From: Candidatus Peregrinibacteria bacterium
Lineage (GTDB): Bacteria; Patescibacteriota; Gracilibacteria; UBA1369; LOWO2-01-FULL-3
Assembly: GCA_026395515.1 (NCBI GenBank)
Contig: JAPLYN010000003.1
Location: forward strand, 62,001-126,000
Reading direction: 5' to 3'
DNA: 64,000 nt
Positions within the stretch are counted from its first letter, which is position 1. Every line of letters begins with the position of its first letter. A program made the position numbers and the translations under genes. The notes under the pieces were generated by a model. That model worked only from the letters and a program-made list of their open reading frames with translations, did no database searches and was not told the DNA's origin. This document shows positions 41,591 to 50,093 of this stretch, one piece after another.

Positions 41591-42307
41591 TTAAGGTGTC
41601 TTTGTTTCTACTTTCAATGTGCTCAAATCGAGTCCCTGCTCGAGAGTTTCATAGCTAGCGACTATTTCAGCGCGATCGCCGAGATATGATTGTAAAGCTT
41701 GAGCTCCTTCGCTGGCTTTCAAAATTCTGGTAACGAGATCGGCCATTTGATCGCGACGAAGGCCAACGGCAAATCCGTTCATACTAAAAGGAATGTAATT
41801 TGCGCGACTCGCCTGATCTACCAAATCGTGATACCAAGGAGTGGAAGTTTCGCTGAAAGAAAGATTAAAAGCTTTGAAAGTCATTTTTAGTGCTTCGACA
41901 AAACTGACCTTTTGGTCCGGTTTGAAATATTTTCCATTCTGATATCCAACAACCCAATTATTGGCTTTAGCATAACAAATATACTTAGTGTACCACTGGC
42001 CAGATTTCACATCGCTGAAACATTTTGCATTAGCATATGAATCGAAAATACCGGTGCCTTGATTGGAAATTTTTGCGGAACCTTCGGCAATAATTTTGAG
42101 AAGTTCGGCGCGATTGAGAATAATATCCGGACCGTAATTTCCATCTGGGTATCCTTTTACAATTCCATTTGAAGAAAGAAATTCGATGGCAGTGGAATAC
42201 ATTTGCTTAGCATCTACATCTGGGAAAGTGGAGGCGTAAGTAGAAAGTCCAGAGACAGCAAAAATTAATATTGAGGTACTAAATATTTTGAAGAAATTTT
42301 TGTTCAT
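41591..42307 (-). CDS. SLH-domain surface protein
   Basis: 238 residues with a signal peptide (residues 1-26, ending TYAS) and about three S-layer homology modules: FPDVDAKQMYSTAIEFLSSNGIVKGYPDGNYGPDIILNRAELLKII, FSDVKSGQWYTKYICYAKANNWVVGYQNGKYFKPDQKVSFVEALKM, and a third degenerate copy. SLH domains bind secondary wall polymers carrying pyruvylated sugars. The protein has little besides anchor modules, so it may be an anchor partner or wall cap. The flippase gene lies directly upstream. Confidence 0.85.
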   Translation of the reverse strand: MNKNFFKIFSTSILIFAVSGLSTYASTFPDVDAKQMYSTAIEFLSSNGIVKGYPDGNYGPDIILNRAELLKIIAEGSAKISNQGTGIFDSYANAKCFSDVKSGQWYTKYICYAKANNWVVGYQNGKYFKPDQKVSFVEALKMTFKAFNLSFSETSTPWYHDLVDQASRANYIPFSMNGFAVGLRRDQMADLVTRILKASEGAQALQSYLGDRAEIVASYETLEQGLDLSTLKVETKTP

Positions 42308-42308
42308 A

Positions 42309-43862
42309 TTATAAATTCTTAGTTGAAGTTAAATCTTCTGGTGCTTCTGCTACCTCGCTCTTGCGAATCAAACTCATCATATCTTTATCAATAACTCTAG
42401 TAACAAATAACATTGCTACATAAATGACTCCACCAAGCGCCGCGAGGACGAAAACGCCCCAGTTCTGCAAATATTTATAAGTGATTGGCTCGAGGTAATA
42501 AACTATCGCGCCCATTATCGCAGCTGAGAAAATAATTTTAAAGACGTTGATAAAATTGAGTGAGAATTCTACATAACGACGAGCCATAATTGCTGCCACA
42601 ACGAGAATGAATAATTCACTAATCACATAAGTAATTCCGGCCCCAATAAAGCCATATCGAGGAATTAAGAAAAAGTTAATTATAAGATTGAGAGTGACAC
42701 AAGCCCCATTAATATAAAGTAGCTTTCCTTGCTTGTTTACGGCAATAAGAATGAAGGCAAAAAGAATATTGATGAATTGAAAAAGCAGAGCAAAAATCAA
42801 AATTTTCAGCGCAATATCTGAACCATAAAAACCTTCGGCAGTGCGACTCAAAAATTCCGGAGTACTGATGATGAAAACAATAGGGTAGGCGAGAATATAA
42901 ATTCCCACTACCATAGGCACTGACATCGCCACGAGAAAATCGAAAGAATAGCGAATGATAGTTTTGTATTTTACGGATGCATCTGGATTGCTGGAGCTGG
43001 TGCCTTCCTTGATGGATTTTGCGAGAACTGGCAGCACAGAATTCATGAAATAAAGTGGAATGATGGTGAACTGTTCTAGTAGCTTACTAGCCACTCCGTA
43101 GATGCCTAATTCCTCCTGTCCACGCATGATGGAAATGAGTACTGAATTCATGCGGAAATAAATTGTGCTGAGAATAAGAGCGATGCCGTAAGGAAGAGAT
43201 TTTGTAATGAGTTCCTTCCAAATTGCGAGATCAAAACGGTGCTTAAGTGGAGTGATTTTTTTGACGTAATAATTGGTAGTAAAATGCATAACTGCTGTAC
43301 CCACCACACCGGCAACCATGAGCATATCGAAGCCCATATCTTTGTCATCTGGAAAGCCGTAAAAAATAATATAAACCATGCACAATACCGTTACAATTTT
43401 TCCTAAAATTGTAGCTATTGAGGCAATGTGCATTTTCATTTTCACCTGGAGAACGCTGGTAATAGTGCCGTTCATCATGGTGTAAAAAACTGTGAGTGAA
43501 GAAATCGCAATACCCATAGGAATACGAGTACCTTGATAAGTTGGCACCACGAAGCCAAGAATCACGGCAAGAATCATTGTGAAAATCACGGAAATTGTGC
43601 GAAGAGATAAAATATTTCCGATGATAAGGGGAATTTTATCTTCATTTTGGGACATCTCTTTTACACCAATCGTGAAGAATCCGAGGTCGGCAGCAATACC
43701 AAAAAATGCGAGAAATTCATAGACGGCGGTATATTCTCCATAACCCTTCACGGCGAGATAGCTAGTGGTCATTTTTACCGTAGTAAGGCCAATAACCGTT
43801 ACTAGAAGTTTTCCAATAATCTGCGCCAAAGTGTTGGAGATAATTTTACGCGCGGTGGACAT
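42309..43862 (-). CDS. Polysaccharide flippase (MOP superfamily, Wzx-like)
   Basis: 517 residues with about 13-14 hydrophobic helices and the entry sequence ISNTLAQIIGKLLVTVIGLTTVKMTTSYLAVKGYGEYTAV, typical of the oligosaccharide flippase family. It should move an undecaprenyl-linked glycan across the membrane, consistent with the nearby GT and SLH genes. The start at 43862 (MSTARKIIS) is chosen because the longer frame runs into the divergent prfB promoter. It ends one base before the SLH gene's start codon and is co-transcribed with it. Confidence 0.85.
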   Translation of the reverse strand: MSTARKIISNTLAQIIGKLLVTVIGLTTVKMTTSYLAVKGYGEYTAVYEFLAFFGIAADLGFFTIGVKEMSQNEDKIPLIIGNILSLRTISVIFTMILAVILGFVVPTYQGTRIPMGIAISSLTVFYTMMNGTITSVLQVKMKMHIASIATILGKIVTVLCMVYIIFYGFPDDKDMGFDMLMVAGVVGTAVMHFTTNYYVKKITPLKHRFDLAIWKELITKSLPYGIALILSTIYFRMNSVLISIMRGQEELGIYGVASKLLEQFTIIPLYFMNSVLPVLAKSIKEGTSSSNPDASVKYKTIIRYSFDFLVAMSVPMVVGIYILAYPIVFIISTPEFLSRTAEGFYGSDIALKILIFALLFQFINILFAFILIAVNKQGKLLYINGACVTLNLIINFFLIPRYGFIGAGITYVISELFILVVAAIMARRYVEFSLNFINVFKIIFSAAIMGAIVYYLEPITYKYLQNWGVFVLAALGGVIYVAMLFVTRVIDKDMMSLIRKSEVAEAPEDLTSTKNL

Positions 43863-43865
43863 GAA

Positions 43866-43892
43866 TTGACGCTTGAAAAAATATGATATACT
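43866..43892 (+). promoter_or_regulatory. Promoter of prfB
   Basis: TTGACG (43866-43871) and extended -10 TGA-TATACT (TATACT at 43887-43892), spacer 15 bp. It begins four bases from the divergent flippase start codon. Confidence 0.6.
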
Positions 43893-43917
43893 CGACGGCG
43901 ATACTTTACATTTTTTT

Positions 43918-45009
43918 ATGCATGAAATAAAGGCGCAGCTCGAGGAGATCAAAAAACTGATAGAAGTTGGTTTAAAAAAAGTTGATTTACCTGCGAAAAA
44001 AAAGGAATTGGCTTCTTTGAATGAAGCGATGCAGGCTCCAGACTTTTGGAATAATAGAGAAAAAGCTCAGGAAATTTCACAAAGAGCCAGCAATGTTAAT
44101 AAATTAATTAATGTGTGGGAAGGAATTACTGGAGAATGTCAGGAACTGATTGAAATGTTCCCAGAAATTTCACCGGAAAAAGATGAAAAAGCGGCAAATG
44201 AATATAAAGAGATGGTGAAAAATTTGGCTGACAGATGGAGAAAACTAGAGATCTCTACTTTCTTGAGCGGCAAATATGACGAGCATAATTCTATCGTTTC
44301 AATTCACTCTGGAACTGGTGGTACTGATGCGGCGGATTTCGCAGAAATGTTACTCAGAATGTATTTGAGATATGCGGAGAGAATGGGTTTCGAAGTGGAA
44401 GTAATGGACAAGTCAGCAGCGGAAGAAGCGGGAATTAAGAGTGCGAGTTTCTTGATTAAAGGACAGTTCGCTTATGGTTATTTGAAGGGAGAAGGTGGAG
44501 TGCATAGACTTGTAAGAATGTCTCCATTTAATTCTGGTGGTACTCGTGAAACTTCTTTTGCTTTGGTGGAAGTTTTGCCGGAAATAAATTATTCAGAAGA
44601 AGTAAATATTGATGCGGAAGATTTGAGAGTAGATGTGTACAGATCTGGTGGAAAGGGTGGACAGAATGTAAATAAAACAGATTCAGCAGTGAGAATTACG
44701 CATATTCCTACCGGACTTGTAGTGGCATCACAAAACGAAAGAAGCCAATTACAAAACAAGGAATGGTGTATGAAGATGCTGCACTCAAAACTTTTGGATT
44801 TGATGGAAAAACAACACGCTGCGGAGATTAAAGACCTCAAAGGAGCGGTGAAAGAAATCGCTTGGGGAAGCCAAATTCGCTCATACGTTTTGCATCCTTA
44901 CAAGATGGTAAAGGATCATAGAACTGATTACGAAGAAAGTAATCCGGATAAAGTTCTCGATGGAGAATTGGACGGATTCATTGAAGCGGAGTTGAAGAAA
45001 GTGGGGTAG
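43918..45009 (+). CDS. prfB: Peptide chain release factor 2
   Basis: 363 residues. The codon-recognition tripeptide is SPF (in RMSPFNSGGTRETSF), the RF2 form that reads UGA and UAA, and the catalytic GGQ is in RSGGKGGQNVNKTDSAVRI. Its presence shows UGA is a stop in this organism. Many prfB genes need a +1 frameshift near codon 26; here the frame is continuous through that region, so autoregulation by frameshift is absent. Start chosen at the ATG beginning MHEIKAQL. Followed 33 bases later by def. Confidence 0.95.
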   Translation: MHEIKAQLEEIKKLIEVGLKKVDLPAKKKELASLNEAMQAPDFWNNREKAQEISQRASNVNKLINVWEGITGECQELIEMFPEISPEKDEKAANEYKEMVKNLADRWRKLEISTFLSGKYDEHNSIVSIHSGTGGTDAADFAEMLLRMYLRYAERMGFEVEVMDKSAAEEAGIKSASFLIKGQFAYGYLKGEGGVHRLVRMSPFNSGGTRETSFALVEVLPEINYSEEVNIDAEDLRVDVYRSGGKGGQNVNKTDSAVRITHIPTGLVVASQNERSQLQNKEWCMKMLHSKLLDLMEKQHAAEIKDLKGAVKEIAWGSQIRSYVLHPYKMVKDHRTDYEESNPDKVLDGELDGFIEAELKKVG

Positions 45010-45042
45010 AATGGTATGTTTTATGCGTTTAATAAGCTATTT

Positions 45043-45531
45043 ATGGCAAAACTAAAAATTGTAACTGGGGAAAATAATCCGATTTTGCGGGCGATGAGTG
45101 TGCCGGTGAAAAAGTTTGATGCGAGTTTGAAAAAGTTTGCGAAGGATTTGAAAGATACGATGCTTAAAGCTGACGGGTTGGGGATTGCCTCACCTCAAGT
45201 TGGCAAAAATATTCGTCTTTTTATCGTGACAATGAATTACAAAACTGATCATCAGGTGATTGTGACGATGGTGAATCCGGAGATTCTTTCTCATGGCAAA
45301 AAAACTGAAGTGAAAGAGGAAGGATGTCTCAGTCTTCCTGGATTATATGGCGAGGTGGAGCGTTTCACTGAGATTACGGTGGCTTTCCATGATCTTAGCG
45401 GCGTGAGACAGGTATTCGATCTCAAGGGCCTCAACGCACGCGTGACTCAGCATGAAAATGATCATATCAATGGCGTACTTTTCATCGACAGAATGAAGGA
45501 GATGGCAGAGAGAGAAAATTTGATTTTGTAG
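45043..45531 (+). CDS. def: Peptide deformylase
   Basis: Metalloenzyme that removes formyl from nascent chains. Its 162 residues carry all three motifs: GLGIASPQVG (motif 1; Ser replaces the usual Ala), EEGCLSLPG (motif 2 with the metal Cys) and QHENDHINGVLF (HExxH motif 3, with Asn where most have Ile). The ATG at 45043 gives the usual start MAKLKIV; the frame upstream is not family-like. Operon partner of prfB. Confidence 0.92.
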   Translation: MAKLKIVTGENNPILRAMSVPVKKFDASLKKFAKDLKDTMLKADGLGIASPQVGKNIRLFIVTMNYKTDHQVIVTMVNPEILSHGKKTEVKEEGCLSLPGLYGEVERFTEITVAFHDLSGVRQVFDLKGLNARVTQHENDHINGVLFIDRMKEMAERENLIL

Positions 45532-45550
45532 GGAGCTGGTAGTTCAAAAT

Positions 45551-45575
45551 AAATCCCCACAGAGTGCAGGGATTT
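45551..45575. terminator. Terminator between def and the charged orphan
   Basis: AAATCCC (45551-45557) pairs with GGGATTT (45569-45575) around an 11-base loop, with T-rich sequence after each arm. Confidence 0.6.
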
Positions 45576-45600
45576 TAAAGATTATGATGTTAAGACATTT

Positions 45601-47589
45601 CTAGTTTAGTTGTCTAGCCCTTCCCCCTTCAGCACGTATTGCAGTAAAATAAGTGTAGCTATCTTTTCCATCCATCTTTTTGCGGGCGAATTTAGTATCA
45701 GAACTCCATTCGACTCCATCATCTCCAGCTTTTCCATATGATGTTTTAGAAGCCACATCAAGAAGCTGAGCATCTGTCATTTTTTCTATAGGCACTTCAA
45801 CTACTTTTCCAACTACTTCGCCAGTCGCTCCCACTACCTTTCCTTCAACTTTTGCACCTGGCTGAGGATCTTTAGCTGGTTCGTCTGCTGCTGGAGGCTC
45901 TTTGCCTGCTGGTGGAACTGGCTCTGTTCCTGTCGCACCTGCTGGTGGATCTTGAGTATCATTAGCGTCATCTTTTGGTTCTGGTTTGTAAAAGGTAATA
46001 CCAGATTTACGTTCTTCACGTTTGCCTGGAGTAGCTCCGAGCTTAATATCCAAATATTCATCATCCGAAATCTCTAAATCCTCATCATTCGTAATCTTTC
46101 CCTTCTCATCACGTTCAGCATACAATCTCTCCTTCATTTCTCTAGCACGCTGAATGTTTAAAGCTAAGTCAAAAATTCCATTATGAGTAAGGAATTCTGC
46201 CTTATGTTCTGATACAAATGCTTCTCTATCCTTAGCATCTTTGCCATTATATTCTTTAATTAGATCAACTTGTTCAGTAGAAAGAGTAACTACATCTCCA
46301 TTGCTATCTTTAATAGTAAGTTTACCATTATCATTAAGTGCTAATAATTTTTCTAAAGCACTTTTTGTATCCTCATGCCACTCTTCATTACGTTTTGAAG
46401 ATTTTTCTTGCCAATCAGTACCATCCGTACCAGCATTGATATTGAAATAAATATCAGCTTTATTTAACTCATCTTTTTTCTCTACTAAGGCTTTGAGAAT
46501 TTTATCTCTCTTGTCATCCTTATTAGCTGGTCTATGCTCTCCACTTTCATAAGTGCTAATAGCGGCCTTGAGAGCTTCTGGAGTAACATCTAATTTCTCA
46601 GTGCTAATGATGTCGCAAGCTTTAGCAATAATTACTTTTTCTTCAAATTTTTCATTGAGAGATACTGCTCCCATATGATTTTCGTCTTTTTCAGAAGTTA
46701 TCCATTTTGCTATTTCAGGAGTTAATTTGGCAATTTCTGACTTCCCGTGTTTACCTTCACCGGCTAGAGTTACCAGCTCGGCATAAGCATTGATTAATGG
46801 CTCATAAGACTCGGCAATGGTATCAGGATCAATATTTGCAATATCACCGTTGGCCTCGTCAATCAAAGCCTTTGATTTTTCGGCATCTGTTTCTGCTTCT
46901 GCCTTAGCTAATTTAGCTTCTATAGCCTTAAATGTACCATCTAATTTCAAACCTTTTCCATCCTTAAATCTAGCAAGTATAGCATCATAAATTTTGGCAG
47001 TATTTTCATCTGCATCCTCTGGTTTTTTAACCATTTCCTTAACTTTTTCGCAAATGGCCTTAGGATCGGCTTCTTCTTTTTTAGTTTTTAGAGATTCCCT
47101 AGCTTTATCGAGAGCCTCCTTCTTTTCTGCATCGGCTTTAAGGGATTCATCGCTAAAAGTTTCAGCAGCGGCTTTATCAAATTTATACAAAGTAGGCTGA
47201 GAAATAGCTTTTGAAACATCGTCATCGTCATCTTTAAATTTCTTCAACTGATTTTCAATTTTAGAAACTTGGGAACCAAGAGCCTTGGCAGCATCTACAG
47301 TTTTCTTGGTATAGGTACCGTCTTCAGCGTCAGAGACTACTTTCAATTGAGTCTTAAGAGTATCAAGTTTATCGCTAACGTCTTCTTTAGTAATTGTTTT
47401 CTTTTCAGCTGCTTCCGTTTTGTCATCATCTTTGTCAGCTGTATCCTTATCCTTATCCTTGTCTTTGTCTTTGCCTTTGTCTTTGTCTGCAGCTGCAGCA
47501 GGAGCTTTATCAGGTTCGCCTTCCTTGAAAAGAAGATTCTTTTCTTTGAATGATTGATTTAGGACGCTAAATAGGTACAGATTTTTCAT
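45601..47589 (-). CDS. Large charged orphan protein, 662 residues
   Basis: No family recognised. After a short non-signal N terminus (MKNLYLFSVLNQSFKEKNLL) comes an Ala/Lys/Asp stretch with KDKDKDKDKD, then about 430 residues of Lys/Glu/Ala-rich helices, likely coiled coil. A Pro/Ala-rich linker (near 555-600) precedes a small C-terminal domain with VVGKVVEVPIEKMTDAQLLDVA and WSSDTKFARKKMDGKDSYTYFTAIRAEGG. No membrane segment. Co-transcribed with the 113-residue gene upstream (26 bases apart). Probably a structural or scaffold protein. Confidence 0.6.
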   Translation of the reverse strand: MKNLYLFSVLNQSFKEKNLLFKEGEPDKAPAAAADKDKGKDKDKDKDKDTADKDDDKTEAAEKKTITKEDVSDKLDTLKTQLKVVSDAEDGTYTKKTVDAAKALGSQVSKIENQLKKFKDDDDDVSKAISQPTLYKFDKAAAETFSDESLKADAEKKEALDKARESLKTKKEEADPKAICEKVKEMVKKPEDADENTAKIYDAILARFKDGKGLKLDGTFKAIEAKLAKAEAETDAEKSKALIDEANGDIANIDPDTIAESYEPLINAYAELVTLAGEGKHGKSEIAKLTPEIAKWITSEKDENHMGAVSLNEKFEEKVIIAKACDIISTEKLDVTPEALKAAISTYESGEHRPANKDDKRDKILKALVEKKDELNKADIYFNINAGTDGTDWQEKSSKRNEEWHEDTKSALEKLLALNDNGKLTIKDSNGDVVTLSTEQVDLIKEYNGKDAKDREAFVSEHKAEFLTHNGIFDLALNIQRAREMKERLYAERDEKGKITNDEDLEISDDEYLDIKLGATPGKREERKSGITFYKPEPKDDANDTQDPPAGATGTEPVPPAGKEPPAADEPAKDPQPGAKVEGKVVGATGEVVGKVVEVPIEKMTDAQLLDVASKTSYGKAGDDGVEWSSDTKFARKKMDGKDSYTYFTAIRAEGGRARQLN

Positions 47590-47615
47590 ACTTTTTTTGT
47601 TTTATGTTTTATTTT

Positions 47616-47957
47616 TTAAATAGAAGTTAAAAGATTATTCATGTCTTCATCGTCTTTTTCACGTTGTTTATTTTCTGGCTCTTGTTTAAGTAATTTGTGA
47701 AATTTTTCTTCCAACTCCACAAGCTCATTGAACATACGAGTAAGAATTTCTAATTGTTCTTCTTTGTTAAGTGGGCTGGCTTCTTTGGAATTTTCGTTAG
47801 CAAAAAACTTACAAAGTTTCTCTTCTTGTGAAGGCGTAGCGGTTTGCATATTTTTCAAATGCTTCTGTTTCTGGAACTCGGAAAGAGCCTGGAATTTGCG
47901 AGAAGCTTTTACCAGGGTGCGAAGTTTTTCGTTTTTAATGACGGAAAGATCGAGCAT
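47616..47957 (-). CDS. Small coiled-coil orphan protein
   Basis: 113 residues starting MLDLSVIKNEKLRTLV; helical, rich in Lys, Glu and Gln, with a likely coiled coil near 78-100 (ILTRMFNELVELEEKFHKLLKQ). No family recognised. The leader between the promoter and ATG is A/C-only (CAAAAACAAAAAACAAAAAC) without a Shine-Dalgarno. The 14 codons upstream of this ATG lie in that leader and are unlikely to be translated. Confidence 0.6.
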   Translation of the reverse strand: MLDLSVIKNEKLRTLVKASRKFQALSEFQKQKHLKNMQTATPSQEEKLCKFFANENSKEASPLNKEEQLEILTRMFNELVELEEKFHKLLKQEPENKQREKDDEDMNNLLTSI

Positions 47958-47987
47958 GTTTTTGTTTTTTGTTTTTGACTTATTAAT

Positions 47988-48016
47988 ACTATACCACAAT
48001 TTTGTGTTTTTTCCAA
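47988..48016 (-). promoter_or_regulatory. Promoter of the charged-orphan operon
   Basis: On the minus strand TTGGAA (48011-48016), 17-bp spacer, TATAGT (47988-47993) preceded by TGG (extended -10). Confidence 0.6.
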
Positions 48017-48022
48017 ATACTT

Positions 48023-49039
48023 TTAGCGCACTTTCTTATAAGTACGGTAAAGATAGTAGAGAGCTTTTTTGAAAATAAATTCTTGAGGTTTTTGATAGGA
48101 AGCTTCTGCTCCACCGAATTTCTTTTTGAATTCGGTGACTCCAGCCCAAGCATGATTTACGGCGTTCTCAGGGGCGATGCCAAAAAAGTCATAAAAGTTA
48201 TAACCTTTGGACTTTGCCTCGAGGACAACGTGCCAGTGAAGCAAATAAGGGGCCATGACGTTGCGATGCTCGTTAGAAGAAGCGCCATAATAGTAAGTAG
48301 CGGTGTTTTTGTAGAAAGTATTGAGACAGCCGGCGATGACCTGACCTTCGAATTCAGCGAGATAGAGTGTCGCGTGTTTACCAAGTGCATCGAGCATATT
48401 CTGATAAAATTTCTGATCGTGGCCGTGGAAACCATCGCGAGAAGTAGTTTCGGAAAGAATCTTATAAAAGTCTGCTACATCTGTAGATTTGCGAATAGTG
48501 ACGCCTTTTTTCTCAGCGAGTTTGATATTATAACGACCCTTTGGTTTCATTTGCTTGAGAATGTCGTCTTCAGAAGGCGTCAGATCGAGGAGGAGAGTGT
48601 GATCTGGTTGAAAACCGTGAATGTTTTGGCGAAAGTGGGGGAAGGCGAGAGGTGACTGACTCTCTACTTGGATCAAAGGATCTACTCTAAAGAAAATGGC
48701 TTTTGCCTTTCTAGCTAGCTCTTTAATTGAGTCCATGAGTACGGACATTTGCGTCTGCGTTGAGCCAAAATCCTCATAATTCAAAAGTGGACCACGCGGA
48801 GCATATAGCCAGCTATATCCACGAGGAAGAGATTGGCGAATAAGCAGGGTGCCGGCGATGATTTGAGCTTTACCGGCGGACTTTTCCTCGATCACAATTA
48901 TCCAATACTTATCATTCCCAGGGACTTTTGATCGAAAGTGTCCCCACTCTGGAGTTTGGTGAATATTGCCTTGAGGATGTTTCTCCACAAAAGCTGACCA
49001 AAGGTGCTCTTCTGACTGATTTAAAATTCTGGCTTCCAT
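48023..49039 (-). CDS. FemAB/FemX-like peptidyltransferase
   Basis: 338 residues made of two GNAT-like halves, the arrangement of Fem ligases that add amino acids from aminoacyl-tRNA to the peptidoglycan stem peptide. Recognisable parts are HQTPEWGHFRSKVPG, LPRGYSWLYAPRGPLLNYED, the MKPKGRYNIKLAEKKGVTI segment and GCLNTFYKNTATYYYGASSNEHRN followed by YDFFGIAP and GVTEFKKKFGG. The long coiled-coil arm of FemA is absent, as in FemX. The ATG at 49039 is preferred to an upstream GTG. Confidence 0.85.
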   Translation of the reverse strand: MEARILNQSEEHLWSAFVEKHPQGNIHQTPEWGHFRSKVPGNDKYWIIVIEEKSAGKAQIIAGTLLIRQSLPRGYSWLYAPRGPLLNYEDFGSTQTQMSVLMDSIKELARKAKAIFFRVDPLIQVESQSPLAFPHFRQNIHGFQPDHTLLLDLTPSEDDILKQMKPKGRYNIKLAEKKGVTIRKSTDVADFYKILSETTSRDGFHGHDQKFYQNMLDALGKHATLYLAEFEGQVIAGCLNTFYKNTATYYYGASSNEHRNVMAPYLLHWHVVLEAKSKGYNFYDFFGIAPENAVNHAWAGVTEFKKKFGGAEASYQKPQEFIFKKALYYLYRTYKKVR

Positions 49040-49079
49040 CAGGGGAATTTTAACAGGAAAGGGGATTAAAGTCACTAAT

Positions 49080-49466
49080 CTACTTGGCCAGTGCGAGCTT
49101 AGAGGCGTTTTTTAAATCTTCATCGAAAGTAGCTATTTCATAATCATTTATTTTAGCAGAGGCTAGGATAAGACAATCTGTAAAAGAGAGCTTTTTGAAT
49201 TGGAAAAAATATTCTGTGGCGAGGCGAGTAATGACGTGGTCGGCAAACGAGATTGAGAGTTGAGTAGTGTTGATTAACTGGATAAAGGAATTGCAATTCT
49301 CTTGGGAGAATTTTGCTCTTAAAACATTCAAACTTTCCGTATAAATGTATTCTGTCAAAATAACATCATCATATTTTAAAGATAAAAATGTATCATTTGC
49401 TTTGCGGTGATTTGAATCTTCTTCCACAAGCAGTGAGACCCAAACTGAAGTATCTACAATAATCAT
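49080..49466 (-). CDS. vapC: PIN-domain toxin (VapC-like)
   Basis: 128 residues with the PIN acidic tetrad: Asp5 in IIVDTSVWVSLL, Glu near 44 (TESLNVLR), Asp near 97 (LSFTDCLILASAK) and Asp in ATFDEDLK. PIN toxins are Mg-dependent RNases, usually against tRNA or rRNA. It overlaps the antitoxin stop by four bases (ATGA), the standard arrangement. The antitoxin is of Phd/YefM type. Confidence 0.85.
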   Translation of the reverse strand: MIIVDTSVWVSLLVEEDSNHRKANDTFLSLKYDDVILTEYIYTESLNVLRAKFSQENCNSFIQLINTTQLSISFADHVITRLATEYFFQFKKLSFTDCLILASAKINDYEIATFDEDLKNASKLALAK

Positions 49467-49771
49467 TTTTTATTTTTTATAATTATTAATTTCTTCCCAC
49501 CCATCTTAAAATTTTTGTAAAGAATTTCATCAATTTTTTGGCTTGTATCTCTGGCGCCAGTTTTTGGCAACCCTTTGATGTATTTATCAAGAAGTTCTTG
49601 GGTGAAAAATAAAGATTCTCTTTTCTTTACTATCTTCTTTTCCCATTCTTCGTAAGGAATAAAAACGCCTTCGGGTTTGCCGTGGTTGGCGATGATGATG
49701 GTCTCCTGAGCGGAAGTTATTTTTTTGTAGTTGCGAAGAAATTCGCGGGTGTTGACAGTGCGCTCGTTCAT
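49463..49771 (-). CDS. Phd/YefM-type antitoxin
   Basis: 102 residues from the ATG at 49771. The N-terminal part, TVNTREFLRNYKKITSAQETIIIANHGKPEGVFIPYEEWEK, is the Phd/YefM DNA-binding fold, and the C-terminal tail should wrap the toxin. The open frame reaches 49834, but a promoter with an operator-like palindrome (49801-49830) lies inside that part, so the later start is correct. The operon is probably repressed by the antitoxin-toxin complex. Confidence 0.8.
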   Translation of the reverse strand: MNERTVNTREFLRNYKKITSAQETIIIANHGKPEGVFIPYEEWEKKIVKKRESLFFTQELLDKYIKGLPKTGARDTSQKIDEILYKNFKMGGKKLIIIKNKK

Positions 49772-49800
49772 AAGAAAGCCTGTTATGTGAGGTTTATTTA

Positions 49801-49830
49801 ACTTTACAGGAATTGTCAGACAAATGTCAA
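49801..49830 (-). promoter_or_regulatory. Toxin-antitoxin promoter with internal palindrome
   Basis: On the minus strand TTGACA (49825-49830), 18-bp spacer, TAAAGT (49801-49806). The spacer contains the palindrome TTGTC-A-GACAA (49813-49823), well placed for autorepression. Confidence 0.6.
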
Positions 49831-50020
49831 ACATTGTGATAGGTGATAAATTTACAGATTCAATCTTTTTATAACAAACAAAGTTAAAATTTTTCTAAAT
49901 TAATTCAAGTTTCAATTGCCATAAATTATTTTTATTTTATCAATATTTTTAAATCTGTTAATTTTTACAGATTGAGGGGTAAGATTTGGCTACAGAGAGC
50001 CTATTTTTGAGCGTGGAAAT
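49831..50020. other. AT-rich intergenic region with repeated ACAGATT
   Basis: No ORF. ACAGATT occurs at 49854-49860 and 49967-49973, and the latter forms an inverted repeat with AATCTGT at 49952-49958. They lie upstream of the toxin-antitoxin promoter and could be extra operator half-sites. Confidence 0.4.
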
Positions 50021-50049
50021 TTGCCAAGTGGAAAAAGCGATGATAAAAT
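50021..50049 (+). promoter_or_regulatory. Promoter of the WG-repeat gene
   Basis: TTGCCA (50021-50026), 17-bp spacer, TAAAAT (50044-50049) preceded by TGA. The leader that follows (50061-50093) is A/C/T only, without G. Confidence 0.65.
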
Positions 50050-50093
50050 GACCAGATTTCAAAAAAATCAAAACAAAAATAAAAATCAAAACC

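Noticed and set aside
43873-43999. Programmed +1 frameshift site in prfB
   Set aside because: The reading frame is continuous, and no CTT-TGA lies at the usual position.
47440-47520. Microsatellite or CRISPR-like repeat in the CTTATC/CTTGTCTTTG stretch
   Set aside because: It encodes the Lys-Asp run of the charged orphan in frame; there are no spacers or regular repeat units.
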